Origin: Channallabes apus
Taxonomy: Eukaryota; Chordata; Actinopteri; Siluriformes; Clariidae
DNA length: 64,000 bases
Direction: 5' to 3'
NCBI GenBank assembly: GCA_030522415.1
Contig: CM060104.1
Coordinates: forward strand, 24,758,325 to 24,822,324
A program made the translations under genes and the position numbers. The notes below the pieces were generated by a model. It did no database searches, was not told the origin of the DNA, and saw nothing but the letters and a program-made list of their open reading frames with translations. This document shows, piece after piece, positions 1 to 10,923 of the stretch (the stretch's first letter is position 1; each line of letters starts with the position of its first letter).

Positions 1-53
1 GGAAGGCTGCAGTTCTGCTGGCTAGCTGCACCAGGCCCTGTCCTCCTTCATCT

Positions 54-1643
54 TTAGGCAGGTGAAGAAGGCTTTGTGGTATCCAGTGCAGTTTGTCCCA
101 GAAGACGTCTACCAGCAGGGCCTGTATACTTGCTAGCAGGTTTGGTGGTGGGTCCATACATGCCAGTTTGTGCCACAGGGACGATGCTGCTAGGTTGTTG
201 ATGACCAGCACTTGTCCTCTGTAAGACATTGTTGGGATCAACCACTTCCATCTGTTCAGTCTGCCTTTAATGCTTTCAACCATACCTTCCCAGTTTTTGT
301 TTAAAAACTCTGCACTGCCCAGGTAGACACCTAAGTATTTAAAACCACTCTTTTTCCACGTTAAACCCCCTGGTAGTGTGGGCTGTTCGCCTCCCCATTC
401 TCCTACTAAAATGGCTTCACTTTTGTTCCAGTTGATTTTAGCCGATGATAAAATCTTAAAATCTTCTAAAACGTCGGTTAAAAGAGTCACATCTGTCTGT
501 GTGTTCACCATTACAGCTAGATCATCGGCATAGGCTGAAACCAGAAAGCTGATCTCTCAGTTTGCATAAAAGAGGTTCAATTGCTAAAGAATATAGCATG
601 CCTGACAGAGAGCAGCCTTGTCTAATGCCTCTGTGTACTTTAAAAGGAGCACATAAACCACCATTAACCTTCAGTACACTCTCAATGTCACTATACAATG
701 TTTTGATCATAGCTGTGAAACCTGGGTTGAACCCAAAGCTTTCCAGCACCTTCCACAAATATCTATGTTCAACCCGGTCAAAAGCCTTTTCCTGGTCCAG
801 CAGAATGAGACCAGTCTTTAAATCCAAAAGTCTAGAGACATCCAAAATATCGCGAATTAAATGTATGTTATCAAAAATAGACCTACCAGGCACGCAGTAC
901 GTCTGGTCGTGATGAATGATCTGCTCCAGTACCTTTGTCAGTCTTGAGGCCAATGCTTTTGAGAGTAGTTTGTAGTCAGTGCACAGCAGTGATATCGGGT
1001 GCCAGTTTCCCAGGTGCGTCAGGTCTCCCTTTTTTGGCAGTAAGGTCAGGACAGCCCTCCTGCAGCTCACCGGGAGCTTTCCTCCTTTCACGCTGTCCTG
1101 CAATACCTCTATTACGTCCTGTCCTATTACTGCCCACAATGCCTTGTAGAACTCTGCAGGGAGACCGTCTATACCTGGCGCGCGCCCGTTCTTCAGACCT
1201 TGGAGGGCCTCCTGAATCTCTGCCAGTGTCAGTTCTGTTGCCATATCTGAGGCCGTTTGTTCTGACAATCTGGGCAGGTTTTTTAAAAAGGTCTCCTCCA
1301 TTGCATGTGCTTCTGACCACTCGCTACTATACAGCTTTGAGTAGAAGCTGTTTGTCTGCTTGCGAATTTCAGTGGGCTCTGATACGAGATCCCCTGATTC
1401 TGATCGCACAGCATGTATAATTCTTTTCTGTCCATTTTTTTGTTCTAGACCGAAAAAGAACTTGGAAGGAGCATCCATTTCCTTAGCATATTTAAACCGT
1501 GAGCGGACCAGCGCCCCCTGTACTGCAGTACCCAGCAGGTCATTCATTATGGCTTTTTTGTTTTTGAGGGTTTCAATCTTTCCTCGATTTCCTGTGGTCT
1601 CCAAACTCTGGAGTTCCACTATTTCGGTCTCTAGAGCTCTCAT
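54..1643 (-). pseudogene. Tx1-clade LINE ORF2, reverse transcriptase part
   Basis: The reverse transcriptase that copies element RNA at the nicked target. The 373-codon frame from 1643 to 522 shows the RT blocks NGRAPGIDGLPAEFYK, NWHPISLLCTDYK, LILLDQEKAFDRV and GIRQGCSLSGMLYSL. The YADD catalytic box is intact at 533-522 but in the next frame, so a frameshift falls just upstream of it, near 535. Downstream codons remain readable on the minus strand to about 54 (residues such as WKWLIPTMSYRGQ in a frame broken by stops). Two frame breaks in ORF2 rule out activity as it stands. Confidence 0.8.
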
Positions 1644-2578
1644 TGATCTAACAATGTCTTTTGTGACATTGAGAGTGTACTGTTGACAAAAACTTTTGTT
1701 TGTGCTTTAGCTACGTCCCACCATTGCTGTAGAGAGCTAAAATCTGCTTTTTGTGATTTAAGACTGGCCCATAAATAAGTAAAAGACTCAATAAAATTGG
1801 CATCTTCTAAAAGTACAGTATTAAAATGCCAGTAGGCACTCTTAGGTTTTAGGTTTTTCCTACTGACTGTACACTGCACCATGCTATGGTCGGAGATGCC
1901 TACTGGGGAAATAAAACATTTAGTAAAATAAGACAGTTGATGTTTAAAACAATAAAATCGGTCGAGTCTAGCCAGAGAGAGTGTGTTATCTACGGAATGG
2001 GCCCAGGTGTACTGTCTTTGTTTTGTGTTTAGGTTTCTCCATATGTCACTTAAGTCCTGGGCCTCCATCATCTCCCACATGCGTTTACGGGAGGCCATGT
2101 GAGGTTCTTTGTGATTTCTGTCCAGATTGTCAGTTGTGCAGTTAAAATCCCCACCCACAATTAAAATATCAGCAGAGTTACAGTCATTAATGACGTCGTT
2201 TAGTTTGTCTAAAAACATCATCCTCTCTACTGCCTTGGTGGGAGTGTACACACAAATAAAAACAAAGACTTCATTCTCATAAAAAGTTCTCACTTTTAAA
2301 AGCCTCCCGTTTAAAAATTCTTCTATTGTATAAGAGTTCGGTATAAAATTGAGAGCAAAGAGCAGTGCGACTCCAGCACTCAGTGGTGTGTTGTGGCTCA
2401 GGATCGCGAGACCGTCCCACTCTTTTGACCAGTCCGCAGAGTTTTTGGAGTCGCTATGGGTCTCCTGCAGTAGAGCCACATCAATGTGCTTCTGCTTTAA
2501 TAGTTCATATAGTTTAGCTCTTTTTTCATATGTTCTTGCTCCATTAATATTTAAGCTCGCAATGTTTACTTCATTCAT
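1640..2578 (-). pseudogene. Tx1-clade LINE ORF2, APE-type endonuclease part
   Basis: The N-terminal endonuclease of ORF2, which nicks the target DNA to prime reverse transcription. The open frame begins at 2665, but the likely start is the inner ATG at 2578 (MNEVNIASLNI), because the 29 codons upstream lack the conserved opening. Visible catalytic motifs are QETH (residues 67-70 of the longer frame), GGDFN near residue 168 and SDHS near residue 258, as in APE/exonuclease III folds. The frame stops at 1640, and the RT part continues in another frame starting at 1643, so ORF2 is broken by one frameshift. Endonuclease specificity would decide whether the element prefers (TC)n targets. Confidence 0.8.
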
Positions 2579-2657
2579 TAAAAGGTGTGTAGTTAAAAAA
2601 ACAGTCTTAAATATAAGAAAGAAATAAAACATACCAGTGTCCAGCAGAGAGGTAAAA

Positions 2658-4001
2658 TCATTCATAGAAGTCCTCCTCAGCGAGTTCTTTGTTTATTTTA
2701 GTGATCCATTTCTTTATCCTGAATATTTCCCGGTCAACGAAAGCTTTGTGTTTTTTGTAGTACTTAACATCATGAATGAATTGTCTCTTGTTTGGGAAGT
2801 GATCTTCCAGTTTGATTTTTGAGCCTCCTTTTGTCTTTTCTAGGAAAATATGTATGGACTCCTCGCTGTATATGACTGGCATTCTCTCTTCTTCAGGGGT
2901 GAGAATCAGCACAGAGTCCGAAATGTATCCGTCACTGTCTGATTCTGTTTCTGTGTCTTTTTTAGGGAGTTTTTTTTCCTCCTCCCTTGCGGTCTTTTTT
3001 CCTTTTAGGTGTTTTGAAGAGGGGCTCCTCTTCCATCTCTATGTCCGCCTCGTCCCCCTGTGACAGTGCAGTGGCTGCTGCTTCCAGTTGGCGGCTCTTC
3101 GCCCTTGTGCCCATCGCCAAGAGGACAGGTGACTCCAGTGCTCCACCCGAGCCCTCTGTGACCTTATCGGCTGTGTTTGGCCCTCCGTCAGCACCGGTTG
3201 GGTCACGTTGGGTTCCCCTCGATCCGGTTTAGTCGAGTACGTTGCTTGTGGTGTCGACGTTGTTTCAGTAGGCTCTTGGATTGCAGGCTGGGCTTGGGAT
3301 TCGTTCTCTTTGGGTACTGGTTCAGCAGCATTTCCGGGTCCCTCAGCGAACGGCTGAGCCGTAGTCGTAGGGGGGACGGCCATGGCCGGCACGGTCGCGT
3401 CTTGACCAGGTCGCACAGGAGCATCGGGATCGCTCTGTCTTTCAGGACAGGCACAGACAAGATGTCCCATTGCACCACATTTAAAACATTTTATATCGGT
3501 GTCTGAGGAGGCGAAGATATTGTAGTCAAAACTTTCGACTCTGAATTTGAAAATGACGTTTAGCTCTTCGACACCCTCTTTAAAAATCATAAAAACAACT
3601 CTCCTAAAAGATACCAGGTGTTTAATCAGAGGGGATTTACAACCAAGGGGGATTTTCTTTATGGGGGAGACCAGGCGTCCGTATCTGGACAGTTCTGCTG
3701 CTATGACACTGTCAGATATAAAAGGAGGGACATTAGACAGAACTACTTTCTTAGCTGGGGAGCTCAGGGGAGAAACCAGTATGTGCTCATTATTAACACT
3801 GATTCCATTTTGGACTATTTTAATCGCTTTTTCAACACTATTTACAAAAACAACAACAGCACTGTTCATGCGGGAAGCAGAGACGATGTTCTCGTGTCCC
3901 ACCATATCACCAACCGCCAACACACACTGTTCTAAACTCGCCGCGCACACCACGCGCACACCATTTAAACTCTCATACCGCTGTGTGTCCGGAGCCGCCA
4001 T
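2658..4001 (-). pseudogene. Tx1-clade LINE ORF1 (RNA-binding, CCHC knuckle), frameshifted
   Basis: The first ORF of the LINE, expected to coat the element RNA. It starts at 4001 (MAAPDTQRYE) and runs open for 320 codons to 3039. Two alternating hydrophobic/charged segments (about residues 46-80 and 86-118) look RRM-like. A CX2CX4HX4C zinc knuckle lies at residues 172-185, followed by a Pro/Thr/Gln-rich linker. The conserved acidic/aromatic C-terminal part (IHIFLEKTKG, then LEDHFPNKRQF) is in another frame, 2912 to 2658, so at least one frameshift lies between about 2900 and 3040. The end overlaps the region upstream of ORF2. The clade assignment rests on recognising these blocks; no search was run. 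Confidence 0.75.
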
Positions 4002-4212
4002 GCTCCATCAACACACACACACACACACACACTCACTCACTCACTTACTCGCGCACACACTCACACAGGCACTCACACAACAAAGTATATAAAGCCAAAA
4101 GATGTAATAATTGGCGAAAGAAAAAATGCACAAAAAGAAAATTGGCAAAACGCCAATCGCTCTCGCGTACTCTACACGCCACGCTCGCTTCCCTGCCACA
4201 CCACGCATGCGC

Positions 4213-4213
<1 letters not shown>

Positions 4214-4263
<50 letters not shown>

Positions 4264-4277
4264 CAGAGAGAGAAAGA

Positions 4278-4311
<34 letters not shown>

Positions 4312-4359
4312 CAGAGACAGAGAGAGACAGAGAGAGAGAGACAGAGAGAGGGAGAGAGT
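4214..4359. repeat. (GA)n tract at the 5' end of the Tx1-clade LINE
   Basis: About 146 bp of AG/ACAG repeats. The tract starts immediately after GCATGCGCA at the 5' end of the minus-strand Tx1-clade LINE, so on the element strand it reads (TC)n. The same arrangement recurs at 12641-12751 and 56222-56282, and on the 3' side at 10705-10857. Confidence 0.9.
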
Positions 4360-5558
4360 CATGGATGACGAATGCTGGAATTGAATAAATGATTAAATAT
4401 GAGTTGAGCTCCTCCAGAAGGGCTACCTTTGGAGAACAGTTCCTAATACTCAGGTGATTGCTGGGAGTGACGTGTCGTTTGCGAGAGCGTCTGGAGACCA
4501 GGCCACGTAAGTAATGCAGTCCGACTCTGCCCATCTTATGGACTCGCAAGCGCAGGGTTCAGGTGCAATGCCAGTCATGCAGCAGGCATGTGAGGGACCG
4601 GCTCAGATAGACTAGACCCTGGCTTTGAGAATGTGGAATGCCACTGGCAGGAAAAGAACCCGAGTGTGTGAGAGGAAGTCTGGCTCCATCTCGGGTCTTG
4701 CCACCAGGAATGTTTCTAACCAGAGGAGTAACCTCAGCTACATAGATCAACCCTCAGAGATCTCAGGCACTTCCTCTTGAAGGGAGGGCATGTCCACTCA
4801 GGAGTTCCTTAAATTTCTCTGTCCATCAATCAAAAATATCCAGAGTCAGTCTTGAGGTTCCAAAAGTTTTTCCCATGCTGGAGCTTTCACTTCTGCAGAT
4901 ACTTACGCTGTAGCACTTCTGGCACTAAAGAATCAGAAGATTGGGAGATTAGAGTGGGCATTATTAAGAAGGGTGACTTCTCCAGGTTCATTGCTTTATA
5001 ACTTCAACCTCAACACTGGTATCCAGCATGTCCTCTGGTTTATGTCCTTCTGACCACCTTCATGAAAATGCCCTCATGATTGAAGACTTGATCGTGGTCC
5101 AGTCAAACTCCCACTGTACAAACAGACTCCTTCTTCTTGATGGCTTCTGAGCAAGTGGTCAATATGGGCATTCTGAGTTTGAAGTAAGCTAAAGCAAGGA
5201 TTAAAAACAACACTTCCAATGTCCAAACCATGGTTCTCTCCCAGCAAAGATTGGTCATGTTCTTTTTAGCTTTGGGTAAATGCCTTACCCTGTTGGGGGA
5301 GTTCAGATGGGTCAGAGGAATCAGTGGTAATGTTGCTGTAGTGGTGTGTAGTGGTGAAGCAGGAGCTCAGTGTTTACTATATGTACAGAGAAGAGCAAGG
5401 TCAGATGGTCTGGGGACTGTATTGAGAAGTGTCCCCCCCCCCCCACCACTAGGGGGCCTGTCCCACTAATATCTCACTACTGGACTAGAAACATTTGGGG
5501 ATCTCCCACAAGAAGTTACTGGAAATTAATTTATTAATTCATTAGTATCAGTTGTATA
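4360..5558. other. Non-coding stretch, nothing assigned
   Basis: About 1.2 kb with no recognisable gene. It has a C-tract near 5432-5442 and short open frames (4559-4750 minus, 5230-5469 plus) without family features. Base composition is ordinary and no terminal repeats were seen. Confidence 0.5.
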
Positions 5559-5560
5559 TA

Positions 5561-6056
5561 CAGTACCAGTCAAAAGTTTGGACACAAGTTTGGATTTATT
5601 TTAGGACAACACTGGACTATGAAAACTAGATAATTAGATAACAACAACAACATCAACAACAGTCAGTTGTTATTTTAAGACACAGAGTTCTGGAACAGTT
5701 CTTACAAGAACAGTATTGCGTTGAGTGCATTTATAAATTCCATCAAGCACCATGATGGAACATGAAGACCTTCACAGGAGAACAAGACCAAAACTGAGCT
5801 CTGCTGCAGAGGAGACGTTCATTTAGAGTCACCAGCCTCAGAAATCACCAATTAACCACCAGCACCTCAGATTAGAGCCGTTATGAAGCTTCACAGAGCA
5901 GAAGTAGCAGATAAACATCTCAACATCAACTGTTCAAAGGAGATTATTGTGGATTGTGGATAAACGCCTTCAGTATTGTTTTACAGTGTAGAAAGAAATA
6001 AACACCAGGAACGAGCATGGAGTTGGAAGAGATGTACAAACTTTTGCCTGGTACCG
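5561..6056 (+). mobile_element. Non-autonomous Tc1-like element (496 bp) with transposase relic
   Basis: The left terminus CAGTACCAGTCAAAAGTTTG (5561) is the near-complement of the right terminus CAAACTTTTGCCTGGTACCG (ending 6056). TA dinucleotides flank both sides (5559-5560 and 6057-6058), the Tc1/mariner target. Between about 5815 and 5960 the sequence keeps a decayed piece of a Tc1 transposase N-terminus on the plus strand (similar to the stretch encoding the paired-like DNA-binding domain), with stops. No catalytic domain remains, so it would depend on an enzyme supplied in trans. Confidence 0.75.
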
Positions 6057-6177
6057 TAATTGTTAACATTGTTAATTTTTAACCACAGACCCTGAATTTC
6101 AAACATGTGCATCCATTTCATCTTGTTATCTCATTGCCTTTACTGTACACAGACTTGTGTTATATACAGCACGTGAT

Positions 6178-6204
6178 AGAAGAAGAAGAAGAAGAAGAAG
6201 AAGA
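6178..6204. repeat. (AAG)n microsatellite
   Basis: About nine AAG/GAA units, directly upstream of the candidate microexon at 6263-6303. Confidence 0.9.
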
Positions 6205-6262
6205 TAAATCGGGACATAAATAACTGACAGCTGTGTGAAGGAGGAAAACAACGAGAACTCAC

Positions 6263-6303
6263 CTTTTCTGTCTCGCCTCCTTCCTGTCAGCAGAACCAAG
6301 ACT
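6263..6303 (-). CDS. Candidate 41-nt host exon on the minus strand
   Basis: On the minus strand a pyrimidine-rich acceptor (TGCTTTATATTTTCTAG) precedes 41 nt that end at the strong donor AAAAG|GTGAGT. In phase 0 the exon is open and reads SLGSADRKEARQK plus one partial codon. The clearest host exon in the window (31080-30857) ends in phase 0 with KLKRKF, so the two are phase-compatible and could be joined across a transposon-rich intron of about 24.5 kb. Short GT-AG segments also arise by chance, so this stays a candidate. The plus-strand open frame across the same bases (6235-6423) has no recognisable features. Confidence 0.35.
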
Positions 6304-6555
6304 CTAGAAAATATAAAGCAGATCAGAAGCTCTCAGACTGAACACCTCAAAGTGCTGCAGCAAAACATACAGAACTGGGTTTATTTCAGATTAATGAAGA
6401 GTGAAAATAACGATTTGCGATGAGAGGCACGCGGGGGGAAGAGGAAGAGGAAGAGATCAAAACACCTACGGACTGTCAATCATCCCACAGGAAATAAGAA
6501 GGCTGATCTATCGACATGTTTATGGGGGATAACTCACAGCTCCTATTTCAAGTGC

Positions 6556-6606
<51 letters not shown>

Positions 6607-7102
6607 CCTAATCTCCTCCATAGGAAACACTGTTGAAACGCTGATCAATTTAATTAGCACATTATGTCAGGGACTATCAGTTACACTAGTGAGGAAGTGT
6701 TTTTCAATCCAGCTGCTATCCATTTACTCAGGAGAGAAAGAGCTTTAAGCACAGTGTGTGTGTGTGTGTGTGTGTGTGTGACATTTAGAGCAGTGCAGGA
6801 GGCTTTAAAGGGTTTTTAAGTGCAGTGTTTCATCAGGTAACTCAACAGCAGGAGATAAGTACATTCCTGCAGACTCTCTGACCTTTACCTGTGTGTGTGT
6901 GTGTGTTTGTTCATATATATTGATAATGATTCATATGATTCATTATAACGACCGCATTTACATTCTAGACAGTATAGATGATCAGTATGATACAAACAGC
7001 ACGTAGTAATAATATTACAGTCCTGTAATAATAATAACAACAACAACAACAACAATAATAATAATAGTAACAATAAGCCTGTTGATGTCATGCAGCCTGA
7101 AT
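6304..7102. other. Non-coding stretch with CA/GT and AAC/AAT microsatellites
   Basis: Contains (CA)n at 6559-6602, (GT)n at 6755-6780 and 6891-6906, and an (AAC/AAT)n block at 7026-7076. No coding or terminal-repeat structure was found. Confidence 0.6.
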
Positions 7103-7240
7103 CGCATTTACATTTGATCTGTATAGCGTTTTAACAATCGTCATTGTCTCAAAGCAGCTTCACACAATCAGTAGAATTATTTATGTTTGTATGGAATGTG
7201 AATGGGAATCAAAATGGTCAGACAGTCTCAGAACCCTAAC
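7103..7240 (-). mobile_element. L2-type LINE 3' tail fragment
   Basis: About 138 bp matching the 3' end of the L2-like elements elsewhere in this window (compare 45580-45715 on the same strand: the block with TATAGCG, TTTTAACAAT, TTGTCTCAAA and AGCAGCTT, then TATGGAATGTGAATG). Only the 3' terminal region is present, as expected from 5' truncation during target-primed reverse transcription. Confidence 0.6.
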
Positions 7241-7444
7241 GGTCTAACGGTGTCCCGGAGTAAACGTGTCCAGGACGTCCCACAGCCGCGCGCCATTACT
7301 CACCTGTTACTCCAACAGACCTGAGTGGATTTAATGTGTTTTAATGGAACAGTTTCACACCTGCAGCGTCTCTGAAACACCACCTCACTTCACAACTCTT
7401 CTGTACAGTGGGACTAAGGAATGTATACATTAATCTAACTGTTA

Positions 7445-7532
<88 letters not shown>

Positions 7533-7624
7533 CATACCAGTTGAGCTCCTCTGTTGTTTTTCAGTTCTTCTGCCACATTCTACCTGCTTTTGTCTCTAAT
7601 ACACCTGTTCATACCTCCATTACT

Positions 7625-7660
<36 letters not shown>

Positions 7661-7836
7661 CACTGTGCATTTGTGTGTGTATGTGTGTGTGTGTTGCACT
7701 TTATTTGCGGTTGCTACGGCGATAAGCTTCTCTTACCATGCTGTGTATCCAATAGGGGAAAGAAATGAACAATACAGAAGCAGATAAATGCGGAATAAAA
7801 GAGAATAAAATATAATGGCATTATGTTGCATCTGCC

Positions 7837-7871
<35 letters not shown>

Positions 7872-8130
7872 CTGTGACTTTTCAAAGAGAGTAACTAAAA
7901 TATTACCCATAAATCTAAGCACTGGAGCCACATCCAATTAGATTAATAGAGCTGGAAGACATTCTGTCATCCAAAACTGTGACGTCATTGTGTGTGTGTG
8001 TGTGTGTGTGTGTGTGGTGTGCGCATATACACACACATCACTGTGTAATGTTAAACGTTCATTTCATGTGGTAGAGCAGTCTCCTTGTGTTGGTGTCTGT
8101 TTCTGTGTTTGTGTTTTATAGGCTGGCTGG

Positions 8131-8174
<44 letters not shown>

Positions 8175-8390
8175 TTTGTGTTGGCATGGTGATAACGTGA
8201 GATTCCATACTGAAGCCCTTTTGGTTATTATTAAACCCTGCCATGAGTCGTTGTGGGCTGATCAACAAAAAAACACACACACAGACACACACACACACAG
8301 ACACACACACACACATTAGAATAAGCATCCATGTAACGGTGTAGGTCGAGGTTTCCTGTAACATAAGCCGACTCTGCAGTCGATGACATC
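7241..8390. other. Microsatellite-rich non-coding stretch
   Basis: Holds (CA)n 7450-7529, (CT)n 7628-7660, (GT)n 7840-7870, 7990-8017 and 8132-8173, and (CA)n 8272-8315. Open frames here encode only Cys-Val or Thr-His runs from the repeats and are not genes. Confidence 0.7.
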
Positions 8391-8990
8391 ATGAGAGCCG
8401 TTAGACTGATGTTGGTAGATGAAGATAACATGGTGTGTATTCTGGATTTGGTGGACCAGTTATCTTCCCACTACATCAAAGGACAGCTAGGTGGACTCGG
8501 ACCATTTGGCCATTGGTGTATCTGGGAGGAGCCCAGCCTGCTGACTGACAGAGACGTCGGAAAAGTGTGTCAGGCCATCAAGTGGGTGGTCCTCACTCTC
8601 CAGGATCGTCTACTGGAGAGTCTACTTTCTATTCACTCTCTGCCTGGAGACCTGAATGGCTCCACCACATGAAAGTTTCCAAAAGAACGGATTTCTCTTT
8701 GGTATCTGAGGCCTTAAGTGTGTGAATTTGAGGCGGTCCACAGACCGGGGTGTAGAAGACTGTAGTTGACTTTCTTTCCCAACAGAGCGGAAGTCAGGTG
8801 GAGGCTTTCTGAGTTCTAACAGACTGTGAGGTGACCCCTTGTGCACAGCGCTCCTCAACCATTAGGACGTACAACCGGGACACTTTCCACATTCCAAAAC
8901 TTTCATATTTTGCTTTTAAAGCTGTTCATTTGTTAAAATGGATTTGTGGCTTGGGTTATTACCGCGTTTAAAGGTGGAAGCTTTTGTCTA
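8391..8990. other. Unassigned stretch with a 93-codon open frame
   Basis: A plus-strand frame from 8391 to 8672 is open for 93 codons (MRAVRLMLVDEDNMV...) with no repeat-derived bias, but no family is recognised and no splice signals or promoter support it. The opposite strand is also open at 8858-8622. Nothing else was seen up to 8990. Confidence 0.3.
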
Positions 8991-9490
8991 ACAAATGCTT
9001 ACAGGGGTTCCAAAACTTTTGAAAAGGAGCACCCACTCCTTGCCTCCACCACCATGGTTCACTGTGAATACTGTTGTTTTTTTCTCACAAAGAACATCTT
9101 TTAAAAGTATGCCAAAAAAAGTTCTACCTTGGTCTCACCAGACTATAACACAATTTGCCACGTGGTTCTGGTGGTCTGTGTGTGTGTGCTTGAGAAAAGG
9201 CTTCTGTTTCACCACCCCACAGCACAGCACCGGCTCGTGCAGCTCCTTTAATGCTGCTGTAGGTCTCCTGGCAGGTTCCCCGATAGGTTTTATTCTTATG
9301 CTTTCGTCACTTCTGGAAGGACATCCTGGTCTCGGGAACATCACCGTGGCGCCCCATTTTCCCCACTCGTTGAGGAAGTTCCATGGTTCATCTAAAGTAC
9401 TCGGGGGAAAGTGCTCCTCTCCTGATCGATACCTTATGACAGTAAGATCCTCAACATGCTCTTTGAGCAGCTTCATGGCTTCAGCAGTCA
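8991..9490 (-). mobile_element. Decayed DNA-transposon sequence (Tc1/mariner-like MITE type)
   Basis: This resembles a common fish interspersed repeat that on the plus strand carries blocks such as CACCACCATGGTTCACTG, TTGGTCTCACCAGACTATAA, GAGAAAAGGCTTCTG, GCAGCTCCTTTAATG and GGACATCCTGGTCTCGGG. On the minus strand these fit a relic of Tc1-type transposase sequence. Terminal repeats were not located, so both ends are uncertain. Recognition is from memory of the family's appearance. Confidence 0.45.
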
Positions 9491-9679
9491 GAGATATTCA
9501 CTCAAGTTTTTATATATCATTCTCTCTGTCTCTTTCCTCTCTGTCCATCTTTCTCTGGCGCCATTGTGTCTTCTCTGGCTGTTTCTGATCATTGAGGTTT
9601 GGCTTCATCTCATATAGAAAAACCTATGAATGAGTGTTCGTCTCTCTCTCTCTCTCTACAAGTCTCTCTACTCTGCTTC

Positions 9680-9687
9680 TTTTTTTT

Positions 9688-9765
<78 letters not shown>
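9680..9765. repeat. T-tract plus (GT)n microsatellite
   Basis: A 12-nt T run followed by about 36 GT units. The overlapping open frames on both strands are repeat artefacts. Confidence 0.95.
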
Positions 9766-9768
<3 letters not shown>

Positions 9769-10523
9769 GTGGGGAGTTCTGAGTTATGCTTTTTGTAAAA
9801 TGAAAGTGACTCCACACTAAAACATAGAAAAGACTGCAGACTGTGACTCAAAACCACAGAAATGTGTTTAACGGTATAAAAGAATTTCAATCGGCACGCT
9901 CCTGCACTCAGACCAAGCTTTAATCACACTAACATGAAAAAGATGTCCAGTGCAAACATCAAAAATACACATTTAAAAAAAAACAATGAAAGAATGTGTA
10001 AGGTAAAAGAAATACAGAGCTTACAGATATTATAAATATTATATTCCAGCACAGCGTTGCTGAATACTGGACTCTGATTGGTCAGAAGCACTAATCTTTC
10101 ATGTGTGTAGTCCTTTAGTGCAGGAAGGATGTGCTGTGTAACAGTCAGAGAAAATATAACTTATGTAATGAAATAAAAAGTATAATTATTAATAAATTGT
10201 TGTTGTATAAGAGGAATAAAACACTAAGGGACATGCGGGTGGAGGACAATAGTTAACTTCAAGGTGCTGTCTGAGAGTCAGCCGGAGCGAGAGATCTGTC
10301 GTTGGATTGGATTATTCTCAGACAGATGCTGGATTGTCTGATCTATTGAGCCTCCTACGTACCTCCACACTGGGCTAGTTAGGGAAGTGGTGATATTTTG
10401 AAGTGGCCTCGATAAGCCTGATAAGAGGATCGAGCTGATAAACTGCACCACTGATTATCTGCACATGCTTAGTGAAGAATGACAGAAAGTTTCCTGGAAG
10501 AAATATTTTGATATTGGACCCGC

Positions 10524-10582
<59 letters not shown>

Positions 10583-10704
10583 TAAAAAAAGAGAGCAAGA
10601 GGATCTCTATCTTTTTTGTGCATGTTGGAAGGTTTAGCCATTATATTTGATTTCTTGCTGACACAAGAGGAAAACTGGAACTCATTTTGGTCTCAAGTTG
10701 GAGC
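9766..10704. other. Non-coding stretch with a MITE fragment and (GT)n
   Basis: Around 10048-10100 lies a short block ending CTGATTGGTCAGAAG that recurs near 42285-42345 and looks like a widespread fish MITE fragment. (GT)n occurs at 10530-10578. No gene was found. Confidence 0.45.
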
Positions 10705-10726
10705 CAGACAGAGAGACAGAGACAGA

Positions 10727-10790
<64 letters not shown>

Positions 10791-10857
10791 CAGGGAGAGA
10801 GAGAGACAGAGACAGACAGAGAGACAGAGAGACAGACAGAGAGTCAGACAGAGAGAG
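10705..10857. repeat. (GA)n tract at the 3' end of an internally replaced Tx1-clade LINE
   Basis: About 150 bp of GA/GACA repeats. It meets the minus-strand LINE 3' end, which reads AATAAAAGTGAGTTTAAAACC then (TC)n on the element strand. Its partner tract is at 12641-12751. Confidence 0.9.
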
Positions 10858-10923
10858 GTTTTAAACTCACTTTTATTATGACAAATTTAGGAAGTTTTGC
10901 AATTTTATATACACTTTTATATA

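Larger units (their letters stand above)
1..4213 (-). mobile_element. Tx1-clade (L1 superfamily) LINE, 3' end cut by window edge
   Basis: A non-LTR retrotransposon read on the minus strand, with its 5' end near 4213 and its 3' end beyond position 1. It has a 5' UTR (about 4002-4213), an ORF1 with a CCHC knuckle, and an ORF2 with an APE-type endonuclease followed by reverse transcriptase. The two-ORF layout, the zinc-knuckle ORF1 and the NWxPISLL block in RT point to the Tx1 clade. The 5' UTR holds a small palindrome (TTGGC, four bases, GCCAA near 4142) and GCATGCGC just before a (GA)n tract. Related 5' ends occur at 12.4-12.64 kb and 55.9-56.2 kb. Frameshifts in both ORFs make this copy inactive. 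Some Tx1-clade families are known to target microsatellites, which fits its position. Confidence 0.85.

Noticed and set aside
562..1686. Plus-strand ORFs opposite the Tx1 LINE
   Set aside because: They are shadows of the minus-strand RT, which carries the conserved motifs.
4045..4549. Ser-Leu and Arg-Glu rich ORFs over (GA)n tracts
   Set aside because: Repeat translation; the same occurs at 10.7 kb and 12.6 kb.
8391..8672. 93-codon plus-strand ORF as a gene
   Set aside because: No homolog recognised, no splice or promoter support; the opposite strand is equally open nearby. Kept only as an unassigned stretch.
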